A stretch of 64,000 bases of DNA from a bacterium (GTDB lineage: Bacteria; CAIWAD01): assembly GCA_030685015.1 (NCBI GenBank), contig JAUXWS010000068.1:1-64000 (forward strand). The letters are read 5' to 3'. Under the pieces are notes generated by a model. That model did no database searches, was not told the DNA's origin, and saw nothing but the letters and a program-made list of their open reading frames with translations. Shown piece by piece: positions 25,933-37,189 of this stretch (within the stretch, counting starts at the first letter, position 1; each line of letters starts with the position of its first letter). The position numbers and the translations under genes are program-made.

Positions 25933-26865
25933 ATGAGACTCTACCTCACCGGCATCAGCGGCTTCGTGGGCTCCCGGCTGGCGGAGGCCTGGGCGGACCA
26001 CCATGAGCTGGCCGGCTGCAGCCGCCAGCGGCCGGACTGGCTTGAGGCCGAGCACCATGTCCTGGATCTGGCCGAGGAGCCGCGCCACGTGGCCGACCGC
26101 CTGGAGGCCTTCCGTCCGGACTGGGTGGTCCACTGCGCCGCCGTCTCGCAACCGGCCCTGGTCGGGCGGGATCCGGCCCAGGCCCGGCGCGTCAACGTGG
26201 AGGCCGCCCACTGGGTGGCGGACTGGTGCCGGCGCCGCGGGCGCGGCCTCATCGCCTTCAGCTCGGACACGGTCTATCCCGACGCCGCCCTGACTCCCGC
26301 TCCCGCCACCGGCTGGAGCGAAAGGGCGGAGCTCGACCCGGCCCACCTCTACGGCCGCAGCAAGGTCGAGATGGAGGAGGCGGTGCGGACCCTGCTGCCC
26401 GAGGCGCTGCTGCTGCGCTGCAGCCTGCTCTGGGGCAGGTCCCGGCCCGGGCAGAATTCCTTCTCAGGCTGGTTATTGGCCCACTGGCGCGAGGGGAAGC
26501 CCGCCCCCGTCTTCCGCGACAACCGGCGCCACCTGCTGGCGGCGGGCGCCCTGCCCGCCATGATCGACGGACTGCGGGCGGTGATGGAGGCGGGAGGCGG
26601 ACCGCGCGGCGCGTTGAACCTGGGAGGGGCCGATTATCTGAGCCGGGAGGACTTCGCCCTGCTCTTCTGCCGCCACCTGGGCCTGGATGAGGGTCTGCTG
26701 CGGCCCCTGGACACGGCCGAGGCGGGGCTGGCCGAAGCGCCGGCGCGGGAGTTGCCGCTGGATCTGGGCCGCCTGCGCCGCTGGCTGGGCGAGCCGCCCA
26801 CCACTGATGAGTGGCTGGCGCGGGACTATGGCCCCCCGCATCCCATCAGCACCGGCGGCGCCTGA
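25933..26865 (+). CDS. Extended SDR, dTDP-4-dehydrorhamnose reductase-like
   Basis: A 310-residue NAD(P)-dependent reductase or epimerase. The N-terminal nucleotide site is TGISGFVGSRLA (7-18), and the catalytic Tyr-Lys pair is in LYGRSKVEME (about 139-148), preceded by the Ser/Thr of AFSSDTVYP. Overall it is closest to RmlD-type proteins, which reduce the 4-keto group of dTDP-sugars, but it is not embedded in a rhamnose cluster, so the substrate is open. The start is ATG 25933; the open frame upstream is only a shadow of the DUF5683 gene. Confidence 0.75.
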   Translation: MRLYLTGISGFVGSRLAEAWADHHELAGCSRQRPDWLEAEHHVLDLAEEPRHVADRLEAFRPDWVVHCAAVSQPALVGRDPAQARRVNVEAAHWVADWCRRRGRGLIAFSSDTVYPDAALTPAPATGWSERAELDPAHLYGRSKVEMEEAVRTLLPEALLLRCSLLWGRSRPGQNSFSGWLLAHWREGKPAPVFRDNRRHLLAAGALPAMIDGLRAVMEAGGGPRGALNLGGADYLSREDFALLFCRHLGLDEGLLRPLDTAEAGLAEAPARELPLDLGRLRRWLGEPPTTDEWLARDYGPPHPISTGGA

Positions 26866-27131
26866 AGCCGCCATTTCTCGGGGCGACCCGGCGCCACCCG
26901 GAAGCCGCGCCAGCCTGGCGGAGTCAGTTGCATGCCGGGCGCCTCCAGAATAGGCATGATTTGTGCAAAAGAATCCCGCTGCCGGACTGGCGCAGCTTGC
27001 CTAGCTTGATGCCCAACAGCAGGCCCCCCCAGGCGTCGCATCCGCCCGACCATGTGTCAAGAGTTCCATACATCTGACGAGGCGTGTTCCGCCTTGGCCT
27101 GACGGTCCCGCCAGCCAGCCAGGAGGGAGTC

Positions 27132-29069
27132 ATGTCGCGCGTGTTCGTCCTCATTGCCATTCACATGGCGCTGGCCCTGGCTGCTCCCGCGGCCCATGCC
27201 CAGGCTGTGGTGGGCCTGGCCGAGTTCTCCCTCGTGGCGGACCTGCAGCGGAGTCCCTTGGGCGCAGTGCCCATATTCAACCAAGATCAAGTCTGGACCG
27301 GACGAGTGCACCTGGGTGGGAGTGCCCGGCTATCGCCATATGGATACCCTTTGTTCACCGGCCCCTATTCTCAGACAAGCGAACAGATCGTCGACATGGC
27401 ACCAGGCCAGTTTGACCAGGCTTTTCAAGGGGGCCTGTGTCTCGCCCATGCCCCTTTGGCGTGGAATTTCGCGGAGGAGCTGGACCTCATCCGCCAGGTG
27501 TGTCCGCCGGAGCACCGCTGGGCGGCCGTGGTGGACAGCCTGCCTCTCACCACCCTGATCCGCTTCGACGGTCCCGTGTACCACGCGGCCCAGTTCAGCC
27601 AGGGCCAAGTGCAGGGCACGGACACCCTCTACACGGTGCCCTGGACCACCCTCCCCCTGCCCGCGGGGAACCAGCCCCAGCTCATCTGGGTGGAGGGCGT
27701 GGCCCGTGTCAAGGGAGTGGTGGAGGGGCAGGTGACCCTGCTGGCCTCGGACAGCCTGTTCATCATGGGAGATGTGATCACAGCCGACACCATCTTGTCG
27801 CCCTGTCCATCGGGAGATCCCTATCCTCCTCAAGCGTCCCCTTTTGGCACCGTTCCCGTGGGCTCGCCCAACCGCATCGGGCTGATCGGCGAGCAGGACG
27901 TGCTCATCGCCGCCACCCTGGAGAACGGGTTCGCCAATGGGGCCAGCACGCCGGCCGTCACCTGCGGCATGCCCAACGAGCCGGTGGTGTCCGCGTGCTC
28001 GCAGGGTCGCCGGGACCTGATCATCACGGCGTCCATCCTGGCCGGGTGCAGTTTCGGGACGGAGTTCTGGAAGACCACGGCCTGGGCCGCCCTTCCCCCC
28101 GCGCCTTATCCCCAGTGGGACTGCGGCGACTCGTCCTATACCCACGTGCGGCTCTGGGACACCGTGCCCGGCGGCCAGTGGCCGGATTGCCCCAATGCCT
28201 CCTCCACCAGCGATCGGCGGGGCACCCTCTGGTTCTACGGCTCCCTGGCCGTCTTCCGGCCGGGCTACAACAGCATCAACCCGCCCGGTGCCATGGGCAA
28301 TGTCTGGGTGGGCTACCAGAGCCGCCGTCATGCCCATGACGCCAACCTGTTGCTGTCATCACCCCCCTACTGGCCCACCACCCGTTGGCTCCCGGAGCGC
28401 GCGGCGGTGGTGGAGGCAGCCCCGGAGACCCCCCCCTGCGGCTTGGTGGAAGATCCCGCCGCCTTGGCCCAGGCCTGGGCCTTCGGCGTGCCGGCGCTGC
28501 ACATCCGCAGCAGCAACCCGGAAGCGGACACCCCCCTGCATGGCCAGGTGCGCGCCTGGGTGAACGACGAGCCCCAGGCTCTTTCCCGCTTCTCCCTTGA
28601 GGGGGATTCCCTGCTGGTCTGGCGACCCGAGCTTAATCTCCACTCATGGATGGAGGGTCCGGCGCGGGTGTGGTTCGAGGTGGAGACCGGCGACTTCTGG
28701 GGCTGGGACCGCGACTTGGAGGTGGAGGCCAGCTGGAACGTGGACGGGGCCGAGTGCGCCTGGTTCTGGGTGGAGACCACCGCAACCCCATCCCCGGCGC
28801 AGCCCGCCGCATGTCGGCTGGGCGAGCCCTGGCCCAACCCCTTCAACCCTGGCTGCCAGGTCACCGTGGACCTGTCCGTCGCCAGTTCATTGCGCCTGGA
28901 GGTTTTCGACCTGCTGGGACGCCGGGAGGCCCTGGTGTTCGATGGCCTGCTGCCGGCGGGCGCCCATGCCTTCACCCTGGACGGCGCGTCCTGGCCGGCG
29001 GGCCTGCACCTGCTGCGGGCCACCCATGTCAACGGGGTGGAACTGAGGAAGGTGGTCCTGGCGAAGTGA
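27132..29069 (+). CDS. Secreted surface protein with C-terminal WPNPFNP sorting domain
   Basis: 645 residues. The signal peptide (MSRVFVLIAIHMALALAAPAAHA) is preceded by AGGAGGG. The body is beta-rich and Cys-containing, without recognisable catalytic residues; segments such as GDVITADTILSPCPSGDPYP and DVLIAATLENGFANG resemble right-handed beta-helix/polymer-surface proteins. The final ~80 residues are a clear sorting domain: LGEPWPNPFNPGCQVTVDLS, then LRLEVFDLLGR and the GLHLLRATHVNGVELRKVVL ending. It should be released or anchored outside the cell by a type IX-like route. Upstream (26866-27131) has only a weak TAGCTT box at 27003. Confidence 0.75.
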   Translation: MSRVFVLIAIHMALALAAPAAHAQAVVGLAEFSLVADLQRSPLGAVPIFNQDQVWTGRVHLGGSARLSPYGYPLFTGPYSQTSEQIVDMAPGQFDQAFQGGLCLAHAPLAWNFAEELDLIRQVCPPEHRWAAVVDSLPLTTLIRFDGPVYHAAQFSQGQVQGTDTLYTVPWTTLPLPAGNQPQLIWVEGVARVKGVVEGQVTLLASDSLFIMGDVITADTILSPCPSGDPYPPQASPFGTVPVGSPNRIGLIGEQDVLIAATLENGFANGASTPAVTCGMPNEPVVSACSQGRRDLIITASILAGCSFGTEFWKTTAWAALPPAPYPQWDCGDSSYTHVRLWDTVPGGQWPDCPNASSTSDRRGTLWFYGSLAVFRPGYNSINPPGAMGNVWVGYQSRRHAHDANLLLSSPPYWPTTRWLPERAAVVEAAPETPPCGLVEDPAALAQAWAFGVPALHIRSSNPEADTPLHGQVRAWVNDEPQALSRFSLEGDSLLVWRPELNLHSWMEGPARVWFEVETGDFWGWDRDLEVEASWNVDGAECAWFWVETTATPSPAQPAACRLGEPWPNPFNPGCQVTVDLSVASSLRLEVFDLLGRREALVFDGLLPAGAHAFTLDGASWPAGLHLLRATHVNGVELRKVVLAK

Positions 29070-29107
29070 GGCGGGCCCTGGGCTCAGGACTGTCCTCGGC
29101 CCGTCCG

Positions 29108-29146
29108 ATGCCACTTCCTGGGTGGTGGCCTCCCGGGAAGTGGCAT
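29108..29146. terminator. Bidirectional hairpin between convergent genes
   Basis: ATGCCACTTCC (29108-29118) pairs with GGAAGTGGCAT (29136-29146), an 11-bp perfect stem. It lies between the surface-protein stop (29069, plus) and the POT transporter stop (29198, minus). There is no clear T-run on either side. Confidence 0.55.
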
Positions 29147-29197
29147 GCCCGGCAAGGGTTCGCCCATGCGCATGGCCCGCCGTGGCGTGGGACCCGC

Positions 29198-30556
29198 TCA
29201 GGCCTCGCCCTGGATGTAGGTCTGCTCCTTGAAGTGCCGGCTGACCAGCAGGTAGATGCCGAACACGCCCAGCATGAGCAGGGCGAAGAACCAGTAGTAG
29301 CTGGCGCCGGGCAGGCGGCTGGAGCCGTCCGCGTTCTGGATGAAGAGGTTGACCCCGCTGACGAAGAGGTTGCCCGCCGAGACGCTGACCAGGTAGAAGG
29401 CCATGAGCAGGCTCTTCATGCTGCGCGGCGCCTGGGTGTAGGAATACTCCAGGCAGGTGATGGAGACGAGGATCTCCCCCGCCGTGATGATGACGTAGCT
29501 GAACAGCTGCCAAGCGATGTTGACGCTGTCCCCCGCCACCAGGCGCGCCTCGATCCAGCCCGACAGCCAGAAGCTGAGCGCGGCCAGCAGCAGGCCGGCG
29601 CCGATCTTGCGCAGGGGTGTCAGCTTCACCACGCGCTCCACCGCCGGATAGACGACCCGCCCGAAGAGGGGGATGAAGGCGAGGATGAGGAGGGGATTGA
29701 TCGCCTGGATCTGGCTGGACAGCCAGGTGATGCCCAGGAAGCTCCGGTCCATGCGCTCGGCCTGGAGGACCCAGGCGCTGCCCGTCTGGTCGTAAAGGGA
29801 CCAGAAGACGGCGACGAAGATGTAGAGCACGGCCAGGCGGCCCAGGGCGCGCAGGCCCTCCGGGCTGAGAGTCTCCTTGATGAAGCGCTTCCCCGCCGGC
29901 GGGATGTGGACGAACTTGTGGCGGCCCAGCCAGAAGACCCAGGTGGCCAGCGCCATGAGGACGCCGGGCACGCCGAAGGCCCAGGCCGCGCCGTAATGGG
30001 CCAGCAGCCAGGGCGTGAGCAGCGTGCTGACGAAGGAGCCCAGGTTGATGGCGAAGTAGAACCAGCCGAAGACGCGGCTGAGCAGGTGCTGGTTGAGGCG
30101 TCCGAACTGGTCCCCCACATGGGCCGAGACGCAGGGCTTGATGCCGCCGGCGCCCACGGCGATGAGGCTGAGTCCGATGGCCAGGCCCAGCCGTGTGTCG
30201 TCCAGGGCCAGGGCGAGGTGCCCCAGGCAGTAGACGAGCGAGAGCAGCATGATGGTGCGGTACTTGCCCAGCAGGATGTCGCTGAGCAGGGCCCCCAGCA
30301 GCGGCGTGAAATAGACGGCGCTGGTGAAGAGGTGGTACCAGCTCATGGCCTGGGGCTCCGTCATCACGTCCAGCAGGCCGCCCGGTCCGGCCAGGTACTG
30401 GGTCATGAAGACGACAAGGATGCCCTTCATCCCGTAGAAGCTGAAACGCTCGGCCGCCTCGTTGCCCACGATGTAGGGCACGCCGCCGGGCATGCCGGCC
30501 TGGAGGGGAGGGGTGTTGGCGTAGGCGGGACGGCGGTTCTCCGGCGAAGCGGGCAT
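29198..30556 (-). CDS. Proton-coupled oligopeptide transporter (POT/PTR family)
   Basis: 452 residues with about 12-14 membrane helices of the major facilitator superfamily. The first helix region holds ExxER ([11 protein letters not shown], about 29-39), the proton-coupling motif of peptide transporters, continued by [13 protein letters not shown]. The PTR2 signature [17 protein letters not shown] is near 125-141, and [10 protein letters not shown] follows. It imports di- and tripeptides with protons. The start is ATG 30556, after AGAGGAGCC; longer readings lack conserved residues. It is divergent from purN and ends toward a shared hairpin. Confidence 0.88.
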   Translation of the reverse strand: MPASPENRRPAYANTPPLQAGMPGGVPYIVGNEAAERFSFYGMKGILVVFMTQYLAGPGGLLDVMTEPQAMSWYHLFTSAVYFTPLLGALLSDILLGKYRTIMLLSLVYCLGHLALALDDTRLGLAIGLSLIAVGAGGIKPCVSAHVGDQFGRLNQHLLSRVFGWFYFAINLGSFVSTLLTPWLLAHYGAAWAFGVPGVLMALATWVFWLGRHKFVHIPPAGKRFIKETLSPEGLRALGRLAVLYIFVAVFWSLYDQTGSAWVLQAERMDRSFLGITWLSSQIQAINPLLILAFIPLFGRVVYPAVERVVKLTPLRKIGAGLLLAALSFWLSGWIEARLVAGDSVNIAWQLFSYVIITAGEILVSITCLEYSYTQAPRSMKSLLMAFYLVSVSAGNLFVSGVNLFIQNADGSSRLPGASYYWFFALLMLGVFGIYLLVSRHFKEQTYIQGEA

Positions 30557-30690
30557 GGAGGGCTCCTCTGCTCCAGGGTGGCAAGTCACCTGGACTCGCG
30601 GGAGGCCAGGCCGGAAATCGGCGGCCAATGTACCAAGAATCGGGCCGGCGCGGCTGGACCCCTTTGCGGCAAAGCCAGGCCGCCGGACGA

Positions 30691-30719
30691 TTGAGAAAGC
30701 GCGGGCCATGCCCTACCTT
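30691..30719 (+). promoter_or_regulatory. Sigma70-like promoter of purN and the downstream chain
   Basis: TTGAGA (30691-30696), 17-base spacer, TACCTT (30714-30719). Predicted initiation near 30726 is 45 bases before purN. With only 12 bases between purH and mreB, this may drive genes as far as rodA. Confidence 0.55.
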
Positions 30720-30770
30720 TTCCGTGCAGGAGACGGGCGGCCGAACTCCCTTTGCAGCAAGGATTTCACA

Positions 30771-31403
30771 ATGGCACTCCGCCGCCTGGCGGTCTTCGCC
30801 TCGGGCGGGGGCAGCAATTTTCAGGCGATCCACACATCCTGGCGGGCCGGGGTCCATCCCTTCGAGCCGGTGGCCCTCGTGGCGGATCGGGCCGGCGCCG
30901 GCGCCCTGGAGCGGGCCCGCGCCGCCAGGGTCGAGGCCGCCGTCTTCGGCCGCGCCTGCTGGGGAAGCGCGGCGCAGGGGGCGCCCGCGCTGCTCGCCTG
31001 GCTGCGCGAGCGCCAGGTGGAGACCATCGCGCTGGCGGGCTTCCTGCGCATGGTGCCACCCCTGCTGGTGGAGGCCTTCCGCGGCCGCATGCTCAACATC
31101 CACCCGGCCCTCCTGCCCTCCTTCGGCGGAGCCGGCATGTACGGCCATCATGTGCATGAGGCGGTCTGGCGGGCCGGTTGCCGGGTCAGCGGCGCCACCG
31201 TCCACCTGGTGGACGAGGCCTTCGACCGCGGCCCCATCGTCCTCCAGCGGGCCGTCGACCTGCGGCCCGAGGACGGCCCGGCCGAGATCGCCGCCCGCGT
31301 GCTGGAGATCGAGCACATCATCTATCCCGAGGCCCTCGCCCTGCTGGCCGGCGGCCTTGACATCAAGGAAGGACGGGTCATCCCATGTCGCGCCTCCCGC
31401 TGA
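30771..31403 (+). CDS. purN: Phosphoribosylglycinamide formyltransferase
   Basis: 210 residues. PurN transfers a formyl group from 10-formyl-THF to GAR, step 3 of purine synthesis. The substrate-binding ASGGGSNFQAI (10-20), the catalytic strand MLNIHPALLPSF (106-117) with the Asn and His of the active site, HHVHEAVWRAG, and the Asp of HLVDEAFDRGPIV are all present. ATG 30771 is preceded by AAGGA; the upstream open reading is leader. Its end overlaps purH by 19 bases, so the two are translated together. Confidence 0.93.
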   Translation: MALRRLAVFASGGGSNFQAIHTSWRAGVHPFEPVALVADRAGAGALERARAARVEAAVFGRACWGSAAQGAPALLAWLRERQVETIALAGFLRMVPPLLVEAFRGRMLNIHPALLPSFGGAGMYGHHVHEAVWRAGCRVSGATVHLVDEAFDRGPIVLQRAVDLRPEDGPAEIAARVLEIEHIIYPEALALLAGGLDIKEGRVIPCRASR

Positions 31404-32950
31404 GCCGGGCCCTCATCTCGGTCCATGACAAGACAGGAGTGGTGGAGCTGGCGAGGGCCCTGGCCGCCCGCGGCTGCGAGCTGGTCTCCACCGGCGGCAC
31501 CGCCCGCCTGCTGCGGGAGAAGGGCCTGGCCGTGCGCGACGTGAGCGAGCTGACCGGCTTCCCCGAGATGATGGACGGCCGCGTCAAGACCCTCCATCCA
31601 CGCATCCACGGCGGGCTGCTGGCGCGTCGCGACCACCCGGAGGACCTCGCCCTGGCCGCGGCCAACGGCATCAGCCTGATCGATCTCGTGGTCGTCACCC
31701 TCTATCCCTTCGCCGAGGTGAGCCGCCGTCCCGGCGCCTCCCTGGCCGACCTGGTGGAGAACATCGACATCGGCGGCCCCTCCCTGCTGCGGGGCGCCGC
31801 CAAGAACCACGCCTTCGTCACGGTCCTGTGCGACACGGCCGACTACGGGCCCCTGCTGGAGCAGCTGGAACAGGGCGGTCCCGACCTCGCCTTCCGGCGC
31901 CGCCTGGCGGCCAAGGCCTACGCCCGGACGGCGGCCTACGACGGCCTGATCGCCTCCGTGCTGGGGGAGCGCTTCGAGCGGGAGGCGGGCGGGGAGGGCG
32001 CGGCCCCCGTCCTGCCGCCGGTCCACTCCCTCACGCTGCCACGGGTCCAGGACCTGCGCTACGGGGAGAACCCCCACCAGGCCGCCGCCGTCTACGGCTC
32101 CCTCGCCGGCCTGGAGATCCTGCACGGCAAGGCCCTGTCCTACAACAACCTGCTGGACGTGGACGCCGCCCTCGAATTGATCGGGGATTTCCCCGCCGCC
32201 GAGGGCCCGGCCTGCGCCATCCTCAAGCACACCAATCCCTGCGGCGCGGCCTTGGGCGCCACGGCCCTCGAGGCCTTCCAACGCGCCCTGGCCACCGACC
32301 AGGTGAGCCCCTTCGGCGGCATCGTCGTCTGGAACCGCCCCCTGGACGCCGCCACGGCCCGGGTCGTGCACCCCCTCTTCATGGAGATCCTCATCGCCCC
32401 CGCTTTCGACGAGGAGGCCCTGGCCATCCTCCGCAAGAAGAAGGACCGTCGCCTCTTGGCCTGCGGGCCGCTGCCCGGCCCGGACCTGCAACTGCGCCAC
32501 TTCTTCGGCGGTCTGCTCGTGCAGGGGCGGGACCGCCTCGCGGCCGAGGATCCGGCCGCCTATCGCTGCGTGACGAAGCGCCAGCCCAGCGCGGAGGAGC
32601 GCTCCAACCTGCTCTTCGCCTGGCGCATCGTGCGCCATGTCAAGTCCAACGCCATCGTCCTGGCCCGGGAGGGACGCACCCTGGGCATCGGCGCCGGCCA
32701 GATGAGCCGGGTGGACGCCAGCGACGTGGCCGTGCTCAAGGCCCGGCGCGAGGGGCACGAGCTGGCGGGCGGCGCCCTGGGCTCCGACGCCTTCTTCCCC
32801 TTCCCGGACGGGATCGCGGCGGCGGCGGCGGCGGGCATCACGGCGGTGATCCAGCCGGGCGGCAGCGTGCGCGACGAGGAGGTCATCCGCGCCGCCGACG
32901 AGGCGGGCCTGGCGATGCTGTTCACGGACCGGCGGCACTTCCGCCACTAG
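31385..32950 (+). CDS. purH: Bifunctional AICAR transformylase / IMP cyclohydrolase
   Basis: 521 residues, usual length. It carries out the last two steps of purine synthesis. The N-terminal IMP cyclohydrolase domain has ISVHDKTG (11-18), STGGTARLL and [15 protein letters not shown] (about 66-80). The C-terminal transformylase has [10 protein letters not shown] (about 222-231), the catalytic [12 protein letters not shown] (Lys-His, about 280-291) and [11 protein letters not shown] near 466-476. It overlaps purN and ends 12 bases before mreB, matching the purH-mreBCD order known from Bacteroidota. Confidence 0.97.
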   Translation: MSRLPLSRALISVHDKTGVVELARALAARGCELVSTGGTARLLREKGLAVRDVSELTGFPEMMDGRVKTLHPRIHGGLLARRDHPEDLALAAANGISLIDLVVVTLYPFAEVSRRPGASLADLVENIDIGGPSLLRGAAKNHAFVTVLCDTADYGPLLEQLEQGGPDLAFRRRLAAKAYARTAAYDGLIASVLGERFEREAGGEGAAPVLPPVHSLTLPRVQDLRYGENPHQAAAVYGSLAGLEILHGKALSYNNLLDVDAALELIGDFPAAEGPACAILKHTNPCGAALGATALEAFQRALATDQVSPFGGIVVWNRPLDAATARVVHPLFMEILIAPAFDEEALAILRKKKDRRLLACGPLPGPDLQLRHFFGGLLVQGRDRLAAEDPAAYRCVTKRQPSAEERSNLLFAWRIVRHVKSNAIVLAREGRTLGIGAGQMSRVDASDVAVLKARREGHELAGGALGSDAFFPFPDGIAAAAAAGITAVIQPGGSVRDEEVIRAADEAGLAMLFTDRRHFRH

Positions 32951-33997
<1,047 letters not shown>

Positions 33998-34008
33998 CCG
34001 GAGGCCCC

Positions 34009-34809
34009 CTGCCCGCAAGAAGCACCCATAGGCCCTGGCTGGGCTGGGCCGTCTGGAGCGGACTCAGCCTGTTGTCCTGCCTCATCATCCTGGCCCAGGA
34101 CAGCTATCCGGCCCTGGTCTTCCGCGCCTCCGCCGCCCGCCTGGCCGCCATCCCCCTCAGCCTGGTCAACTGGATGCCCCAGCGTCTGGACCTGGCCCGC
34201 GAGAACCGCGAGCTGCGCCGGCGCGCCACCGTGCTCTTCGTGGAGAGCAGCCGCCTCCAGGAGTTGGCCCGCGAAGCAGGACGCCTGGAGGAGATGCTGG
34301 GCCTGGAGCCCCGCCCCGGTCTCAGCTACCTGCCGGCGCGGGTCATCGCCCGCTCCAGTCCTTTCGGCACCCACAGCGTGGTGCTGGACCGGGGGCGCGT
34401 CGACGGTGTGACCGGCGGCGAGGCGCTGGTCACGCCCTGGGGATTGGCCGGCCTGGTGGTCGACGTGGGGGCGGGCGAGTGCCGCGCCCTCCTTCTGGGT
34501 CATCGCGACTTCCGCTTGCGGGCCCTGCTCAAGCGCAGCCGCGAGGAGGGCATCCTGGCCGGCGGGGCCGGTGAGCTGGTCCTGATGGACATCCCTTTCT
34601 CCAGTCCGGTGGCGACGGGGGACACGGTGCTCAGCGCCTGGACCGGATCGCGCTTCCCCGGCGGCCTGCCCGTGGGCATCGTCTCACGCGTGATGGAGAG
34701 CGGCGGCATGTTCCGGGAAGTGCGCGTCCAGCCCATCCGCCGCCTGGCCAGCATCGAGGAGGCCTATCTGGTGGGCAAGCGGGAGCAGGCCGAAGGGGCG
34801 GCCCCATGA
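34009..34809 (+). CDS. mreC: Rod shape-determining protein MreC
   Basis: About 266 residues. MreC is a bitopic inner-membrane protein linking MreB to PBP2/RodA. The transmembrane helix (WLGWAVWSGLSLLSCLIIL) is followed by a coiled coil (ARENRELRRRATVLFVESSRL) and the two beta-barrel domains (ARVIARSSPFGTHSVVLDRG, PVATGDTVLSAWTGSRFPGG). No ATG, GTG or TTG exists in frame before the middle of the membrane helix: the first is TTG 34072, which would cut the helix. The only start that keeps it is CTG 34009, four bases after GGAGG (34000-34004), so I infer CTG initiation. The end overlaps mreD by ATGA. Confidence 0.82.
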   Translation: MPARSTHRPWLGWAVWSGLSLLSCLIILAQDSYPALVFRASAARLAAIPLSLVNWMPQRLDLARENRELRRRATVLFVESSRLQELAREAGRLEEMLGLEPRPGLSYLPARVIARSSPFGTHSVVLDRGRVDGVTGGEALVTPWGLAGLVVDVGAGECRALLLGHRDFRLRALLKRSREEGILAGGAGELVLMDIPFSSPVATGDTVLSAWTGSRFPGGLPVGIVSRVMESGGMFREVRVQPIRRLASIEEAYLVGKREQAEGAAP

Positions 34810-35282
34810 TGCGCTGGCTGCTGCTGGCATTCTGCCTGCTTCTGCATCTGAGCTGGGGCGACCTCCTGGCCATCCAGGGCCGCTCGCCGGATCTGCTGCT
34901 CATCGGCATCATGTGGGCGGCGGCGCCCCTGCCGCCCTGGCAGGCCGCCCTGCTCGGCTTCCTCGCCGGGCTGGGGGCGGACCTGGCCGGCGCCCAGGAC
35001 CCGCTTGGCGCCTCGGCCCTGGCCGGCAGCAGCGCCGCCTTCTTCACCGCCCTCTGGGTCTCGGCCGGCCTGCGCCTTCCGGCCTGGCGGAGCCTGGTCC
35101 GCCTTGCCGCCATTCTGGCGCCCCTGGAGCTTTTCCAGGCCCATCTGCGCCACCGCGGCCTGGACTATCGCATCCTCGACACCAGCCTGGGACTGGCCCT
35201 GCCGGTCTGGGCCTACACCGTGGCGCTGCTGGCCGTCCTCATCGCGCTGACTCCCGGCCGCGGCGCGGACGGGCGCCGGTGA
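34806..35282 (+). CDS. mreD: Rod shape-determining protein MreD
   Basis: 158 residues, almost all hydrophobic, with about five membrane helices (MMRWLLLAFCLLLHLSWG first). MreD is a poorly conserved partner of MreC in the elongasome; the call rests on size, helices and position between mreC and the PBP2 gene. The ATG overlaps the mreC stop (ATGA), and its own stop overlaps the next GTG start (GTGA). Confidence 0.85.
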   Translation: MMRWLLLAFCLLLHLSWGDLLAIQGRSPDLLLIGIMWAAAPLPPWQAALLGFLAGLGADLAGAQDPLGASALAGSSAAFFTALWVSAGLRLPAWRSLVRLAAILAPLELFQAHLRHRGLDYRILDTSLGLALPVWAYTVALLAVLIALTPGRGADGRR

Positions 35283-37186
35283 AGCAGCCGACGGACATCC
35301 AGCGGCGGGGCACCGTGCTGGTGCTGGCCCAGGCGGGCCTGCTCCTGCTCCTGCTGGGCCGCCTGGCGCAACTGCAGATCATCGGACGCGAAGGCTGGGA
35401 CGACCGCAGCCGGCGCAACCAGATCCGCACCCAGGAGATCGCCCCCCACCGGGGCCTGCTGCTGGACCGCCAGGGCCGCGTCCTGGCGGGCAACCGGCCA
35501 TCCTACACCCTGTTCGGCATCCCCGCCCACCTGCTGCGGGACAGCAGCACCGTGCGGAAGCTGGCCGCCACCTTCGGCTGGGAGGAGGCCTTCCTCTACC
35601 GCCGCCTGGCCCAGGGCGGCCGTCACAGCCTGAAGGCGGTCAAGCTGGTCCCCGACATCACCTTCGACCAGCGCGCCCATCTGGCCGAGTACCGCCTCGA
35701 CTTCCCCGGCCTGCAGGTCCAGGTGGAACCCCGCCGTGAGTACCCGGAGCCCCTGGCGCCCCATCTCCTGGGCTATCTGGGCGAGGTGAGCGAGGAGGAG
35801 CTGACCCGCGGCCTGCTGGCGGACGGCACCCCCGGGGACCTGGTGGGACGGCGGGGCCTGGAGCGCCACCATGACGCCGAATTGCGCGGCCTCAAGGGCG
35901 TGGAGTACCTGCGGGTGGACGTCCATGGCCGTGTCCTGGGCCACGCCGCGCATTTGCCGCAGGAGGCCCCGGTCAACGGCATGGACCTGGAGACGGGCCT
36001 GGACCGGGATCTCCAGCGCCTGGCCGAATCCATGCTGGAGGGCGGCCGCGGCGCCATCCTGCTCATGGAGGTGCGCAGCGGGCGCCTGCTCGCGCTGGTG
36101 AGCAAGCCCGACTTCCGCCTGGACTGGTTCAGCGGCCGCATGCCGCCGGAGATCTGGTCCATGCTCAACGACGCGGAGGCCCGCCCCCTGCTCAACCGGG
36201 CCATCCAGGGCCTCTATCCGCCCGGTTCGGTCTTCAAGATCGCCCTGGCGGCCTGGGCGCTGGAGAAGGGGATCGTGGACGAGAACTGGAGCGTGACCTG
36301 CACCGGCGCCTTGCAGCTTGGCTCACGCACGGCCCGCTGCTGGAATGAGGGCGGTCACGGCACGGTGAGCATGCACAAGGCCATCCAGCAGAGCTGCGAC
36401 GTCTACTTCTATCAGCTGGGCCTCAAGCTGAGTCCCGACCACATCCGCGAGGCCGCCTCCTGGTTCGGCCTGACCGAGGCCTCCGGGTGCGACCTGGACG
36501 GGGAGAAGGAGGGCCTCATGCCGGACAACGCCTGGTTCGACCGGCGCTTCGGAGCGCGACGCTGGACCCAGGGCGTGATGCTCAATCTGGCCATCGGGCA
36601 GGGGGAGATCCTGGTGACGCCCATGCAGATCCTGCGCTACGCCGGCATTCTGGCCGGACGCGGGCGGGGTCCGACGCCCCACCTCGGCGTCCGCCTGGTG
36701 GATCATGCCAGCGGCGAGGAGCGCCTCCTTTCCTATCCGTTGCTGCAAGTCAAGCTCTCGCCCCGCACCTGGGCCATGGTGGAGGCCGCCTCCCAGGCCG
36801 TGGTGGAAGTACCGGGAGGCACGGCCCATGCCCAGCGGCGTCTGCGCTTCCGGGCGGCGGGCAAGACGGGCACGGCGGAGAATCCCCATGGCGAGGCCCA
36901 CGCCTGGTACATGGGCTGGATGCCGGAGCCGGAGCCGGAGGTGGCGGCGGTGGTGGTGGTGGAGAACGCCGGGCATGGCAGCTCGCAGGCCGCCCCGCTG
37001 GCCACCGCCCTCTTCGAGGCCTGGCTGGACCAGCGGGAAGGACGCTGGCCGGTGGAGCTGTCCGCCAGTGAGCCGATCGAGGCCATGCTACCGCCGCAGC
37101 GGCTGCCGGTCCTCCTCCCGGTGCGAGAGCCTCCCCGCGCCGGACACGGTGCGCAGCCGCCCATGCTGCGCCGGGGAGCGGAGTAG
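35279..37186 (+). CDS. mrdA: Penicillin-binding protein 2 (elongasome transpeptidase)
   Basis: 635 residues. One N-terminal membrane helix (VLVLAQAGLLLLLLGRLAQL) is followed by the pedestal domain (RNQIRTQEIAPHRGLLLDRQ) and the transpeptidase domain. Catalytic motifs: SVFK (Ser317-Lys320, in PPGSVFKIALAA), SCD in QQSCDVYFYQLG (SxD rather than SxN, as in other PBP2 proteins) and KTGT in AAGKTGTAEN. It cross-links lateral peptidoglycan with RodA. The start is GTG 35279, overlapping the mreD stop. The C-terminal ~50 residues after the domain are Pro-rich and variable. Confidence 0.95.
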   Translation: MKQPTDIQRRGTVLVLAQAGLLLLLLGRLAQLQIIGREGWDDRSRRNQIRTQEIAPHRGLLLDRQGRVLAGNRPSYTLFGIPAHLLRDSSTVRKLAATFGWEEAFLYRRLAQGGRHSLKAVKLVPDITFDQRAHLAEYRLDFPGLQVQVEPRREYPEPLAPHLLGYLGEVSEEELTRGLLADGTPGDLVGRRGLERHHDAELRGLKGVEYLRVDVHGRVLGHAAHLPQEAPVNGMDLETGLDRDLQRLAESMLEGGRGAILLMEVRSGRLLALVSKPDFRLDWFSGRMPPEIWSMLNDAEARPLLNRAIQGLYPPGSVFKIALAAWALEKGIVDENWSVTCTGALQLGSRTARCWNEGGHGTVSMHKAIQQSCDVYFYQLGLKLSPDHIREAASWFGLTEASGCDLDGEKEGLMPDNAWFDRRFGARRWTQGVMLNLAIGQGEILVTPMQILRYAGILAGRGRGPTPHLGVRLVDHASGEERLLSYPLLQVKLSPRTWAMVEAASQAVVEVPGGTAHAQRRLRFRAAGKTGTAENPHGEAHAWYMGWMPEPEPEVAAVVVVENAGHGSSQAAPLATALFEAWLDQREGRWPVELSASEPIEAMLPPQRLPVLLPVREPPRAGHGAQPPMLRRGAE

Positions 37187-37189
37187 GCC

